Assembly (NCBI GenBank): GCA_903885375.1
Contig: CAISIK010000086.1
Coordinates: 1 to 45,371, forward strand
Source: an uncultured Pseudomonadota bacterium
GTDB taxonomy: Bacteria > Myxococcota_A > UBA796 > SXON01
Length of the DNA: 45,371 nt
Direction: 5' to 3'
In this document: positions 26,218-35,444 of the stretch, in pieces
Position numbering within the stretch: the stretch's first letter is position 1
Layout of the letters: the number at the start of each line of letters is the position of its first letter
Position numbers and translations under genes: made by a program
Notes under the pieces: model-generated
Database searches by the model: none
What the model was told of the DNA's origin: nothing
What the model saw: the letters and a program-made list of their open reading frames with translations, nothing else

Positions 26218-27846
26218 GGGGAGCGTGGGAAGCGAGGCGCGGAGCGTGCCTTCGGCGTCGGGAGGGGAGGGCGGTGCGCCCGCCGCGGTGAGCGCCGCGG
26301 TGAGCCGCGCCACGGCGTCGGGCGGCAGCTGTCCGCCGAGGATGAGCACGTGCGCGAAGCCCGACCTGCGGGCGGCCTGCAGCGCGCTGGCGATGGGCGG
26401 ACCGCGACCGGTGGCGGCGCCCTCGAGCGTTTCGAGGAGGCGGCGATGGGCGGTGGAGGTGCCGCGGTTGGGCGTTTCGCCGAGGGGGTGGTGGTGCCAC
26501 AGCGGGCCGAGGAGCACGTCGGCGACGGGGGGATGGGAGGGCACCCCGCGGTCGCGGCAGGGGTACTCGACGACGGCGCCGGGGTCGGCCGCCTCCGCGA
26601 GTTGGAGCCACGCGGCGCGGGGGTGCAGGGTGCTGGCGGGGAGGGGGAGCGGCGTGGAGCTGCGCGCCTGCGTTTCGAGGGCCGCGGCCACGCCGAGCAC
26701 GGCGAGGGCGCCCCGGGCGCGCGGCCCGCTCGCCCGCCAGGCCGCCGCGACGGCCACGAGCAGGAGCGCCATCGCGGGGATGGCGTACTGGCCGGGCTTC
26801 CACGCGTAACGCGCGAGCGGGTACACCCTCCAGAACAGCTCGTAAGGCGTGAGGAACGACACCGGCGCGCCCTCCGGCCCGAAGCGGTTGCCGGCGGCGA
26901 TGGCGGCGTAGGCGAGCGCCATCGCGGCGGGAGCCCGCGCTGGGCGCCAGGCGAACGCCACGAGGGCGAGCGCCAGGGCGGCCCAGGCCCCCTCCCGCCG
27001 GGGGCCCGTCTCCGCGGCCCCCGGGTAGGCGCCGGCGTGGCGCACCACGCCATCGTCCGGGAGCGCGGGCGGCGCGCTCACGCCGAGCGGGCTCGACCGC
27101 GGGGGCACCGTGGCGAAGGCGAGCTGCTCCTCGCGCACCTGCAACGCACCGCCCGGGCGGGACTCCGTGGCGAGGAGGAGCGCGCCAGCGGCCGCGGCGG
27201 CGAGGAGCGCCGGGGCGGCGGCGCGCCATGGGAGGCGGCGGACGAGCCACACGCCGGCCACGAGCACCCCGATGGCGTGGGCCTGGTAGGGGGAGCCGAG
27301 CACGAGCGCGGCGCCCCACAGGCCCGCTCGGTAGGCGCGCGGCACGGGGGCGAACAGCTCGCTGAGGAGCAGCAGGAGCCAGCCGGTGGACATGCCCTCC
27401 GTCTGCGTGTCGGCGAAGGGCCCGAGGAACGCGGGCGCGGTGGCCGCGAGCAGGCCCGCCACGACTTCGGCGCCCACGCCGGCCTCCTGGCGAGCGGCGA
27501 TCTTCTGCCCGCCGTACACCAGCAGCACGAACAGCAGGAAGGCGAGCGTGTTCATGGCGCCGACCGGGCCGAGGAGCGGCGAGAGGGCGGCCATCAGCGC
27601 CTGGTTCAGCGGGTCGAGCGGGTAGAGAGGAACGCCCTCGGGAACGCCAGCCCAGACGGCGTGGAGGGGCGAGCTGCCAGTGGCAAGCGAGCGCGCCACG
27701 CCCCACGCTACCCACAAGTGGTCGCGCAGCTCGCCCTCCGGACGCCCCACCACGCTGCCCTGGTTGAGCACGCGCCCGAAGGCCACCACCGCCACGCCGA
27801 GCGCGATCATCAGGCGTCGGAGGCGGGGGGAGGGGAGGGGCGGCAT
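26215..27846 (-). CDS. Polytopic membrane protein, possibly GT-C-like
   Basis: 543 residues from ATG 27846. Around ten hydrophobic segments are spread over residues 12-430, interrupted by loops rich in Trp, Arg and Pro. A soluble C-terminal part follows (about 440-543) with VEYPCRDRGVPSHPP and FAHVLILGGQLPPDAVARL. The layout (an early luminal-type loop with acidic residues, many helices, a soluble C-terminal domain) recalls GT-C membrane glycosyltransferases, but I see no decisive DxD or EXD motif, so the function stays open. It is divergent from dnaE, with only 43 bases between the two starts. Confidence 0.8.
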   Translation of the reverse strand: MPPLPSPRLRRLMIALGVAVVAFGRVLNQGSVVGRPEGELRDHLWVAWGVARSLATGSSPLHAVWAGVPEGVPLYPLDPLNQALMAALSPLLGPVGAMNTLAFLLFVLLVYGGQKIAARQEAGVGAEVVAGLLAATAPAFLGPFADTQTEGMSTGWLLLLLSELFAPVPRAYRAGLWGAALVLGSPYQAHAIGVLVAGVWLVRRLPWRAAAPALLAAAAAGALLLATESRPGGALQVREEQLAFATVPPRSSPLGVSAPPALPDDGVVRHAGAYPGAAETGPRREGAWAALALALVAFAWRPARAPAAMALAYAAIAAGNRFGPEGAPVSFLTPYELFWRVYPLARYAWKPGQYAIPAMALLLVAVAAAWRASGPRARGALAVLGVAAALETQARSSTPLPLPASTLHPRAAWLQLAEAADPGAVVEYPCRDRGVPSHPPVADVLLGPLWHHHPLGETPNRGTSTAHRRLLETLEGAATGRGPPIASALQAARRSGFAHVLILGGQLPPDAVARLTAALTAAGAPPSPPDAEGTLRASLPTLP

Positions 27847-27889
27847 CCGCACGGCGAGCGTAGCCCCCCGGGTTAGGCGAGCCCAGCGC

Positions 27890-30800
27890 ATGGCCTTCGC
27901 CCACCTCCACGTCCACTCGCAGTTCTCCGTGCTCAACGGGGTGGCCGCGCCGAAGAAGCTCGCCGGTGCCGCCGCGAAGCTCGGCATGACCTCGATCGCG
28001 CTCACCGACACGGCCAACCTGTACGGCGCAGTGGAGTGGATGAAGGCCTGCAAGGAGAACAAGCTCCACGGCGTGATCGGCGCCGAGCTGTGGGTCGACC
28101 CGCGCGGCATCGCCACCCGCGAGGGTGGGCTCGGCTCCGCGTTCAACGTGGTGCTCCTCGTGGAGAACGAGGTCGGCTACCGCAACCTCTGCTCGCTCCT
28201 CACCACCGCCATCTTCGAGGGCATCTACCACCGCCCCCGGGTGGACCTCGACCTCCTCCGCGCCCACGCGGGCGGGCTCCTGTGCCTCTCCGGCAACGGG
28301 GAGACCGGCGCCATCCGGAGCCACGGCAACGAAGCGCGGGTGCAGGTCCTGGGCGATCTCTTTGGCGCCGAACGCTTCTTCGGCGAGCTGATGGACCACG
28401 GGGTCCCCGGGCAGGCTGCCAGCAACGCGGAGGTGCGCCGGCTCGCCGCGGAGCGTGGTTTCGCCACCGTGGTGTCCAACGACGTGCGCTACCTCGCGCC
28501 CACCGACGTGGTGAAGCTCGACCTGCTCAACAGCATCGGCCTCGGCGCCTCGTTGGCCGACGCCGGGCGGCCGCGCCAGCAGACCGACCAGCAGTACCTG
28601 AAGTCCGAGGGGGAGCTGCGCGAGCTCTTCGCCGAAGATGGCGAGGCCCTCGACCGCACCGAGGCCATCGCCCAGCGCTGCGACTACCACTTTCCCACCG
28701 GCATCTACTACTTCCCGGCTTCCGTCCCGCCGGACAAGGACCAGGACACCCAACGCAACTGGGAGTTCTTCCGCGAGGCCTTCCCGCCTTCGCAGGAGTT
28801 CCCCGTCCCCGCCGCGGCGCCCGAAGGCGGCGGCACGCTCAACGGCTACTTCGCGTGGTATGGCCGCGCGGGTCTCGACCTCCGGCTGCGCTACGTGCCG
28901 GAGAGCGAACACGGCCCCTACCGCGAGCGGCTGGAGTCCGAGCTGGCGATGATCGTCAAGATGGGCTTTCCCGCCTATCTCCTGATCGTCGCCGAGTTCA
29001 TCAACTGGGCGAAGGACCGCGGGATTCCCGTGGGCCCGGGCCGAGGCAGCGCGGCCGGCAGCGTCGTGGCCTGGGCGATGCGCATCACGGACATCGATCC
29101 CGTCCGCTTCGCGCTCCTGTTCGAACGTTTCCTGAACCCCGAACGCATCTCGATGCCCGACATCGACGTGGACTTCGCCCAGGACCGTCGCGAGGAGGTG
29201 ATCGAACACGTGCGGCAGAAGTACGGCTCGCCGCTCGTCTCGCAGATCATCACCTACGGCAAGCTGCAGGCCAAGGCCGCGCTGAAGGACGTGGCGCGCG
29301 TCTGCGACATGTCCTTCCAGGAGTCCGACCGCATCACGAAGCTCGTTCCCGAGCGCCTGAACATCACCATCGCCGATGCCGTGAAGGAGGAAGCCCGCCT
29401 CCAGGCGCTCTGCGACAGCGATGCCAAGGTCCGCCGGGTGGTGGCGCTCGCGATGGCCGTGGAGGGGGCCGTTCGGCAGACGGGTGTGCACGCCGCGGGC
29501 GTGGTCATCGCCGATCGTCCCATCGTGGAGCTCGCGCCGTTGTACCGGGATGGTGCCGAAGGCGGCCCGGTCGTGCAGTACGACATGAAGTCCGCGGAGA
29601 CGGTGGGGCTCATCAAGTTCGACTTCCTCGGCCTGAAGACGCTCGACCAGGTGCGCGACGCCGTGGCGATGATCGAGCGCAACACCGGCGAGCGCATCGA
29701 CATCGGGCGCCTTCCCGAAGAAGACCCCGCCACCTGGAGTCTGCTCATCAAGGGCGATGCGCTCGGCGTCTTCCAGGTGGAGAGCGACGGCATGCGGGGC
29801 CTGCTCACCCGCCTGAAGCCCAACTGTCTCGACGACCTCGTGGCCCTCGTGGCCCTCTACCGCCCCGGCCCCCTGAGCTCGGGCATGGTGGACGACTTCA
29901 TCGACCGCAAGCACGGCCGCAAGGCCGTGGAGTACCCGTTCGCCGAGCTCGAGCCGATCCTGTCGAACACGTATGGCACGATCGTGTACCAGGAACAGGT
30001 CATGCAGTGCGCCCAGGTGCTCGCGGGCTACCGCCTCGGCGAGGCGGACATGCTCCGCCGGGCGATGGGCAAGAAGGACGCTGCGGAGATGTCCCGGCAG
30101 AAGGTCCGGTTCGTGCAGGGCGCGGTCTCTGCGGGGCACGACGAGCAGAAGGCGAGCGATCTCTTCGATCTCCTCGCCAAGTTCGCGGAGTACGGCTTCA
30201 ACAAGAGCCACTCGGCGGCCTACGGCTTCATCTCCTTCCAGACCGCCTGGCTCAAGGCCAACCACCGCGCCGAGTACATGGCGGCGCTGATGAGCATCGA
30301 CGCGGGAAACAGCGACAAGGTGCTCCTCTACACCGGCGATTGCCGTCGCAACGGCATCGTGATGCTGCCGCCCGACGTCAACGCGAGCGTGGCCCGCTTC
30401 GACGTCCCGGCCGACAACCGCCGTTCGATCCGCTTCGGCCTGCAGGCGGTGAAGGGCGTGGGGGAGGGGGCCGTGGAGGCCATCGTAGAGCAGCGGGTGG
30501 CCGATGGCCCCTTCCGCGACCTGCTCGACCTGCTCCGACGCGTGGATGCCCGGCGGGTGAACAAGAAGGTGTGGGAGTCGCTCATCAAGTGCGGCGCCCT
30601 CGATGGTTTCGGCCTCCCCCGCGCCCGCCTCGCCGCCGCGCTGGAGGATGCGATGTCGGCGGCGGCGGACGAGCAGGCGCAGAAGGCCGCCGGGCAGGTG
30701 TCCCTGTTCGGAGGCGGCATGGCCGCGCCGGCCTTCCGGATGCCGAACACCCCGGAGTGGACGGTCGGCGAGCGCATGAAGATGGAGAAGGAGGCGCTCG

Positions 30801-31450
30801 GCTTCTTCCTCACCGGGCACCCCGTCTCCGCCTTCCGCGACGAGATCGAGGCCTTCGGCTACAAAACGATCGCCGACCTCGCCTTCGTGGAGGTGGACGC
30901 CGGGTTTTCGCGTGAACCCCGCGGGGGTGGTCGCGGCGGCGCCAAGGAGCACAGCGTGTGCGCGATCATCACCGGCAAGCGGGTGATCCGGAACAAGAAG
31001 GGCGACCCGATGGCCTTCGTCACCTTCGAGGACCCTTCCGGAACCATCGACGCCGTGCTCTTCAAGGACACCCTCGCCCGCTTCCAGCCGATGCTCGATG
31101 GAACCAAGCCGCTGGCGGTGCGGGCGCGCGTGGAACAGCAGCCCGACAAGCCGCGGTCGATGCGCCTCGAGGGGCTCGAGCTCATGGACGACGTGCGCGA
31201 GCGCATGATCCGCAAGGTCGAGGTCGTGGTGCGGGCCGACGAGCTGGATGCGGCGGCCGTGGCCCAGCTCCGGGAGCTGTTCGTGCAGAACCCGGGTCCC
31301 TGCCCGGCGCGGTTCGTGGTGGAGGAGGCGGGTCGCTTCGTCGCGAACGTGGGCGTCGCGCGCACTTTGCACGTCAAGGCCACACCACGATTCGTCGACG
31401 GGGTACGTTCCCTGTTCGGGCGCCCTGAAGCGCTCCGACTCACCACCTGA
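27890..31450 (+). CDS. dnaE: DNA polymerase III alpha subunit
   Basis: 1186 residues, the normal DnaE length. It is the replicative polymerase of the chromosome. The N-terminal PHP domain starts HLHVHSQFSVLNG. The polymerase palm has GPGRGSAAGSVVAWA near residue 383 and the catalytic P-D-I-D-V-D-F near 423-429. VAYRLGEADMLRRAMGKK-type finger motifs and FNKSHSAAYGFISFQTAWLK are present. An OB fold lies near 1023-1060 (VCAIITGKRVIRNKKG). In the PHP domain the usual TDH and NDxH positions read TDT and NDVR, as in E. coli-type DnaE, so PHP exonuclease activity is probably lost and a separate proofreading subunit is expected. The gene ends 5 bases before the next start. Confidence 0.96.
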   Translation: MAFAHLHVHSQFSVLNGVAAPKKLAGAAAKLGMTSIALTDTANLYGAVEWMKACKENKLHGVIGAELWVDPRGIATREGGLGSAFNVVLLVENEVGYRNLCSLLTTAIFEGIYHRPRVDLDLLRAHAGGLLCLSGNGETGAIRSHGNEARVQVLGDLFGAERFFGELMDHGVPGQAASNAEVRRLAAERGFATVVSNDVRYLAPTDVVKLDLLNSIGLGASLADAGRPRQQTDQQYLKSEGELRELFAEDGEALDRTEAIAQRCDYHFPTGIYYFPASVPPDKDQDTQRNWEFFREAFPPSQEFPVPAAAPEGGGTLNGYFAWYGRAGLDLRLRYVPESEHGPYRERLESELAMIVKMGFPAYLLIVAEFINWAKDRGIPVGPGRGSAAGSVVAWAMRITDIDPVRFALLFERFLNPERISMPDIDVDFAQDRREEVIEHVRQKYGSPLVSQIITYGKLQAKAALKDVARVCDMSFQESDRITKLVPERLNITIADAVKEEARLQALCDSDAKVRRVVALAMAVEGAVRQTGVHAAGVVIADRPIVELAPLYRDGAEGGPVVQYDMKSAETVGLIKFDFLGLKTLDQVRDAVAMIERNTGERIDIGRLPEEDPATWSLLIKGDALGVFQVESDGMRGLLTRLKPNCLDDLVALVALYRPGPLSSGMVDDFIDRKHGRKAVEYPFAELEPILSNTYGTIVYQEQVMQCAQVLAGYRLGEADMLRRAMGKKDAAEMSRQKVRFVQGAVSAGHDEQKASDLFDLLAKFAEYGFNKSHSAAYGFISFQTAWLKANHRAEYMAALMSIDAGNSDKVLLYTGDCRRNGIVMLPPDVNASVARFDVPADNRRSIRFGLQAVKGVGEGAVEAIVEQRVADGPFRDLLDLLRRVDARRVNKKVWESLIKCGALDGFGLPRARLAAALEDAMSAAADEQAQKAAGQVSLFGGGMAAPAFRMPNTPEWTVGERMKMEKEALGFFLTGHPVSAFRDEIEAFGYKTIADLAFVEVDAGFSREPRGGGRGGAKEHSVCAIITGKRVIRNKKGDPMAFVTFEDPSGTIDAVLFKDTLARFQPMLDGTKPLAVRARVEQQPDKPRSMRLEGLELMDDVRERMIRKVEVVVRADELDAAAVAQLRELFVQNPGPCPARFVVEEAGRFVANVGVARTLHVKATPRFVDGVRSLFGRPEALRLTT

Positions 31451-31455
31451 ACCCG

Positions 31456-32211
31456 ATGCTCCTGGTCGCCGCCGCCGCCTTCGCCATAGATCCCGTGCTC
31501 GAGTCGTACTCGGAGGGGGTCGTCGATTGGACGAACTTCCGCCTCGTCGTCCACGCTTCGAGCGCCGGCAGCACGGGCGCGATGAGCAACGTGGAGAGCG
31601 CGGAGGGCGATGCCCGCTCGCAGCTGGAGCCGCGCGTGGAAGCGCTCGCCCGGGCGGTGCGCATCGACCACGAACGCACCGCGGGGCAGCTCCTCGATGC
31701 GGGCGATGCGGTGGCCGACCGGCTCGAGCGCAACCTCGCCTACTGGGAGGTCTACGAGGCGCGCTACCTCGCGAGCGGCGGCGTGGAGCTCGATGCGGCG
31801 CTGGCGCTGCAGCGTTGGCTGCGCCCCGCGCTCGTCACCATGGCCACCATGGCGGAGCGTCCGCCGGTGGCTGGCGGCGCTTCGGGGGCCATCGTGGATG
31901 CCCGCGGCCTCGAGGTGCGCTGCGCCGTCTCCCCCGAGTTCGTGGACACCGCGGGCGCCCATCTCTACAGCATCGCCGACATGACCGGCCACGCCGGCAG
32001 CCTGCGCCCCCCGGTGGTGTACGTCCACGACCCGGCCGATCCCGTCGCGTCACGCCGGGCCGGGGTCACGCCGGTCTTCCTGCGCCCCGAGAGCGTCCGC
32101 AACGGATCCGACCTCGTCTTCGGCGCCGAAGCCTCCGCGAAGCTGCGCGAGCTGGTCACCACCTCCGACGTCTTGCGCAATGGCACGGTGGTCGTGGTGG
32201 TGGGGCCTTGA
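31456..32211 (+). CDS. Secreted hypothetical protein
   Basis: 251 residues from ATG 31456. A short signal peptide is likely (MLLVAAAAFA, cleavage near residue 10-11). After it, SEGVVDWTNFRLVV resembles the start of LPP20/FlgT-like envelope proteins, which often have a G-x-V/I-D/N-W-T motif; the match is short and I treat it as a hint. The rest is helical and rich in Arg/Glu/Ala with one Cys. It begins 5 bases after dnaE and its TGA overlaps the TTG start of the next gene, so it is probably part of a dnaE-led transcript. Function unknown. Confidence 0.75.
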   Translation: MLLVAAAAFAIDPVLESYSEGVVDWTNFRLVVHASSAGSTGAMSNVESAEGDARSQLEPRVEALARAVRIDHERTAGQLLDAGDAVADRLERNLAYWEVYEARYLASGGVELDAALALQRWLRPALVTMATMAERPPVAGGASGAIVDARGLEVRCAVSPEFVDTAGAHLYSIADMTGHAGSLRPPVVYVHDPADPVASRRAGVTPVFLRPESVRNGSDLVFGAEASAKLRELVTTSDVLRNGTVVVVVGP

Positions 32212-33410
32212 GCCCCGGTCGGCCCGGAGGCGCGAACGCGCCGCTCCCCCCGCGCGCGCCGCCCCCGCAGCGCCCGGTGCAGCCGGCGCTCCGCGCAGAG
32301 CCCCGGCACCTGCCCGTCCGGGTGGCCCGGAAGCACCCCGGTCGATGGTGGATCGCGTGGGCCATCGGCGGTCTGGTCGTGGCGGTGGGCATCCTCTACG
32401 TCACCCGCAGCGTGCTCGCGATCCTCTGCGCCTCGGCGGTGGCGGCGTGGATGCTCGATCGGCCGGTGTCGGTGCTGGCGCGTCGCGGGTGGTCGAGGGA
32501 GTTCGCGATCACCACCGTCAGCGCTTCGCTGCTCCTCGGCGCGGCCGTGCTCGGCATGGTGGTGGCGCCGCGCACCTTCGCCCAGCTCGCCGAGCTGGCC
32601 ACCAACCTGCAGCCCTACCTCCAGAACGCCTCCGCCCGGCTGGGCCCGCTCGTGGCGCAGATCGAAACCCGCTTCGGCACCCACCTCCCCGTGGACTTCG
32701 CCGAGCTCAGCCAGCTCGCACCCGGCTACCTCGAACACATCAGCCCCGACGTGCAGGCCCGCATCCAGGCCACCGTGAAGGCTGCGGCCTCGGGCGGCCT
32801 CAACCTGTTCTTCACCGTGCTGTCCTGGTCGCTCTTCCCGCTCTTCACGTTCTTCCTGCTGCGCGACTGGCCCCAGCTCGTGGCGGCGGCCGATGGGCTC
32901 ATTCCCTTGCGGAGCCGGCCGGTGGTTCGGCGCCTCGTCACCGAGATCGACGATCGCCTCATCGGCTGGGTGCGGGGCCAGCTCACGGTGGCGGTGGTGC
33001 TGGGGCTCATCTACGCGGCGGGGCTCCTCCTCTCGGGCATCGACCTGGCGGTCACCACCGGGCTCCTCGGCGGGGTGCTCTTCCTCGTGCCCTACGTGGG
33101 GCCGCTCATCACCGGGCTCCTGGCCGGCGTGCTCTGCCTGCTGAAGTTCGGCGTGGACTGGCATCTCCTCGTGGTGGTGGCCACCTTCGTGGTGGGCCAG
33201 GCCCTCGAAGGGGCGGTGCTCACGCCCTGGTTGGTGGGCAACCGGGTGGGCCTGCACCCGCTCGTGGTCATGGTCGCCGTCATCGTGGGCGGGAACGTGC
33301 TCGGCATCGTGGGCATCGTGGTGGCCGTGCCGCTCACGGCCGCCCTCGCGGTGGTCGGGCTCTGGCTCATCGACGAGTGGAAGCAGAGCGCCACGTTCAC
33401 CGGCGCCTGA
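32208..33410 (+). CDS. AI-2E family (PerM/YdiK-type) permease
   Basis: 400 residues if translation starts at TTG 32208, which overlaps the previous stop (TTGA); a GTG start near 32320 is possible and would remove a Pro/Ala/Arg-rich leader. About eight membrane segments are visible. The architecture matches AI-2E-type transporters: two or three N-terminal helices, a helical extracytoplasmic region (about 120-190), then the conserved RDWPQLV and PLRSRPVVRRLVTEIDDRLIGWVRGQ, and a Gly-rich C-terminal bundle (VPYVGPLITGLLAGVL, then PLVVMVAVIVGGNVLGIVGI). Substrates in the family range from autoinducer-2 export to Na+/H+ exchange, so none is assigned. Its last 14 bases overlap the convergent DMT gene. 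Confidence 0.85.
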   Translation: MSPGRPGGANAPLPPRAPPPQRPVQPALRAEPRHLPVRVARKHPGRWWIAWAIGGLVVAVGILYVTRSVLAILCASAVAAWMLDRPVSVLARRGWSREFAITTVSASLLLGAAVLGMVVAPRTFAQLAELATNLQPYLQNASARLGPLVAQIETRFGTHLPVDFAELSQLAPGYLEHISPDVQARIQATVKAAASGGLNLFFTVLSWSLFPLFTFFLLRDWPQLVAAADGLIPLRSRPVVRRLVTEIDDRLIGWVRGQLTVAVVLGLIYAAGLLLSGIDLAVTTGLLGGVLFLVPYVGPLITGLLAGVLCLLKFGVDWHLLVVVATFVVGQALEGAVLTPWLVGNRVGLHPLVVMVAVIVGGNVLGIVGIVVAVPLTAALAVVGLWLIDEWKQSATFTGA

Positions 33411-34266
33411 ACCACCCCGGCGCGGGGAGAACCGCGAGCCCCACACCCGCGAGCGTGACGAGGCCGCTGAGCAGGTCGCGCGCGGAGGGGGCCTCGCCGA
33501 GCAGGAAGGCCGCCACGCCGGTCGCCGCGATGGGCTCCAGCAGGATGACGGTGGCCACCACCGCCGCGGCGAGGCGGCCCACCGCGTAGTTGAAGCCGAG
33601 GTGCCCGATCATCTGGGGGCCGAGCGCGAGACCGAGGGCGACGGCCCAGCCGGTGCGGTCGAGGGACAGGAGCGGGGTGGACGTGCCGAGCGCCAGCACG
33701 AGCAGCCACGCCGCGCAGAGCAGGCAGGACCAGGCCCCGTAGTTGCGGATGTCCACGCGGGCGCGCACCGAGCGGCCGAGCGTGAAGTAGGCCGCGCCGA
33801 GGAGGCCGCCAAGGACGGCCCACCCATCGCCTGCCAGACTCGCCGCCGCCCCGGAGGAAGCGCCGCTCACCATGCCGCCCACGCCGCCGAGCGCCACCGC
33901 CACGCCGAGGCCGAAGCGCAGCGTGGGGCGCACGCCCATGAACGCCCACTCCAACGCGGCGCACCACACCGGCGTGAGGCACACGAGCAGCGTGCTCCGC
34001 ATCACGGTCGTGAGGTGGAGCGAGACGAACCACGACCAGAAGTGGAGCGCGAGGAACAGCGAGCCGAGCGCCGTGAGGGCCAGATCGCGCCCCACGAGGC
34101 GACGCGCCGCGGGCGCGAGGATCAGCCCGGCGAACAGGGTGCGCCAGAAGGCGAGGGAGAGCGCCGGCGCGCCGGGCGCGAGGCGGACGAGCGTGCCGGC
34201 CATGCTCACCGCGAGCACGGCCGCCGCGAGCACGAGGGCCACCCGACGCGCGGGTGGAGGGGTCAT
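33397..34266 (-). CDS. DMT/EamA-family permease
   Basis: 289 residues with ten predicted membrane segments in two EamA halves (about 8-140 and 150-280), the usual drug/metabolite transporter layout. Conserved features include FWRTLFAGLIL after the first helices and LLEPIAATGVAAFLLGE in the second half, where the family has a E-P-x-x-A-x-L-x-x-x-x-L-G-E motif. ATG 34266 overlaps the stop of the glycosyltransferase gene (ATGA), so it is the last gene of the polysaccharide cluster. It might move a sugar or lipid precursor, but family substrates vary widely. Its end overlaps the AI-2E gene by 14 bases. Confidence 0.88.
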   Translation of the reverse strand: MTPPPARRVALVLAAAVLAVSMAGTLVRLAPGAPALSLAFWRTLFAGLILAPAARRLVGRDLALTALGSLFLALHFWSWFVSLHLTTVMRSTLLVCLTPVWCAALEWAFMGVRPTLRFGLGVAVALGGVGGMVSGASSGAAASLAGDGWAVLGGLLGAAYFTLGRSVRARVDIRNYGAWSCLLCAAWLLVLALGTSTPLLSLDRTGWAVALGLALGPQMIGHLGFNYAVGRLAAAVVATVILLEPIAATGVAAFLLGEAPSARDLLSGLVTLAGVGLAVLPAPGWFRRR

Positions 34267-35444
34267 TGGAGCACCGCGCGCATGCGCCCGAAGAAGGTGT
34301 CGGCGCTGTGGTTGAGGAGGACCCGCTTGCGGGCGCGCTGCCCGCGTCGGGCGGCCGCTTCGGGGTCGGCGAGCACGGTGCCAACCGCACCCGCGAGCTC
34401 GGTCGCGCTGCCCGGCTCGACGAGGAGGCCATCCATGCCCTCCTCGATGAGCTCGGGGATGCCGCCAACCCGGCTCGCCACCACGTTCCGGCCGAGGAGC
34501 ATGGCCTCGAGCACGGCGTAGGGCTGGTTCTCGGGCCAGAGCGAGGGGACCACCACCGCGCCGGCCGTGGCCAGGGCGGCGTGCACCACCGTTCGGGGCG
34601 CGTGGCCATGGAGCGTGAGGTTGGGCACCTCGGCGAGGCGGGGCCGCTCGGGGCCCTCCCCGAATACGTCCACCCGCACGTGGGGCAGGAGGCGCGCCAT
34701 CGCCGCCAGCACGGCGGTGCCCTTCTCCGGGGTGAGCCGCCCCGCAAAGACCACGTTGGCGCCCTGCGGCCCGGGCGCGGGCTCCACGGTGACGAGGTTC
34801 GGCACGTGCTCGAGGCGTTCGCCCGGTACGCCATCCTCCAGAAGCGCATCCATCAGGAAGCGGGAGGGGCACAGGAGCCGGTCCGCGAGGAGACCGGCGC
34901 CGAGGGCGCGGTGGGCGGCCTTCTCCACCGCGACGGCCACGCTCGAGGGCAGGCTGCCATCCTTGCAGCGGTGCCGAACCGCCTCCTGGTACCGGCCCCC
35001 CTTGCAGCGGAAGCAGGGCGCCCCCTCCGTGAACCTCAGGCCGTTTGGACAGACCAGCTCGTGATCGTGGAGCGTCCACGCGCTGGGGATGCCCGCCCTG
35101 CGCAGCGCGGGGAAGATGCTCGGCGTGAGGTGGCGGTGCAGGTGGTGCACGTGCGCGGCGTCGGGGCGGACGTCGCGGAGGAGGGCCGCGAGCGTAGAGG
35201 CGGCTTCGGGGTTGTAGACGCCCACCAGCCCCGCCATCAGGCGATCGGCGGCCGTGGCGGCCGAACGCGGGGAGCGCCAGCTCGGAAAGCGCGTGGCCCA
35301 CGGCGAAGCGAGGTTGTCGGGGTGGCGCATGGCGAAGGGGATGACCTCCACGCCGCGCGCCTCCCAGCCGCGCCACTCCTCGAAGAACAGCGCGGTGTCG
35401 CCGCCGCGGGGGTGGAGGAAGCTGTTGATGAGCAGGAGCTTCAC
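34263..35444 (-). CDS. Glycosyltransferase family 4
   Basis: 393 residues. It has a GT-B fold: the N-terminal domain begins MKLLLINSFLHPRGGD and includes HVHHLHRHLTPS. The C-terminal nucleotide-sugar domain has FAGRLTPEKGT, then E-N-Q-P-Y-A-V-L-E, the E-x7-E motif of retaining GT4 enzymes, followed by GGIPELI. The middle contains a Cys cluster (CPNGLRF, PCFRCKGG, RHRCKDG), which occurs in some GT4 enzymes and may bind metal or a disulfide. It transfers a sugar from a nucleotide donor, probably in a surface polysaccharide. Start and stop both overlap neighbours by 4 bases (ATGA), so it is tightly coupled in the cluster. Confidence 0.92.
   Translation of the reverse strand: MKLLLINSFLHPRGGDTALFFEEWRGWEARGVEVIPFAMRHPDNLASPWATRFPSWRSPRSAATAADRLMAGLVGVYNPEAASTLAALLRDVRPDAAHVHHLHRHLTPSIFPALRRAGIPSAWTLHDHELVCPNGLRFTEGAPCFRCKGGRYQEAVRHRCKDGSLPSSVAVAVEKAAHRALGAGLLADRLLCPSRFLMDALLEDGVPGERLEHVPNLVTVEPAPGPQGANVVFAGRLTPEKGTAVLAAMARLLPHVRVDVFGEGPERPRLAEVPNLTLHGHAPRTVVHAALATAGAVVVPSLWPENQPYAVLEAMLLGRNVVASRVGGIPELIEEGMDGLLVEPGSATELAGAVGTVLADPEAAARRGQRARKRVLLNHSADTFFGRMRAVLQ

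Noticed and set aside
25889..31372. 1827-codon minus-strand open frame over dnaE
   Set aside because: It is antisense to a perfect DnaE and consists of His/Glu/Leu-rich shadow sequence with no domain.
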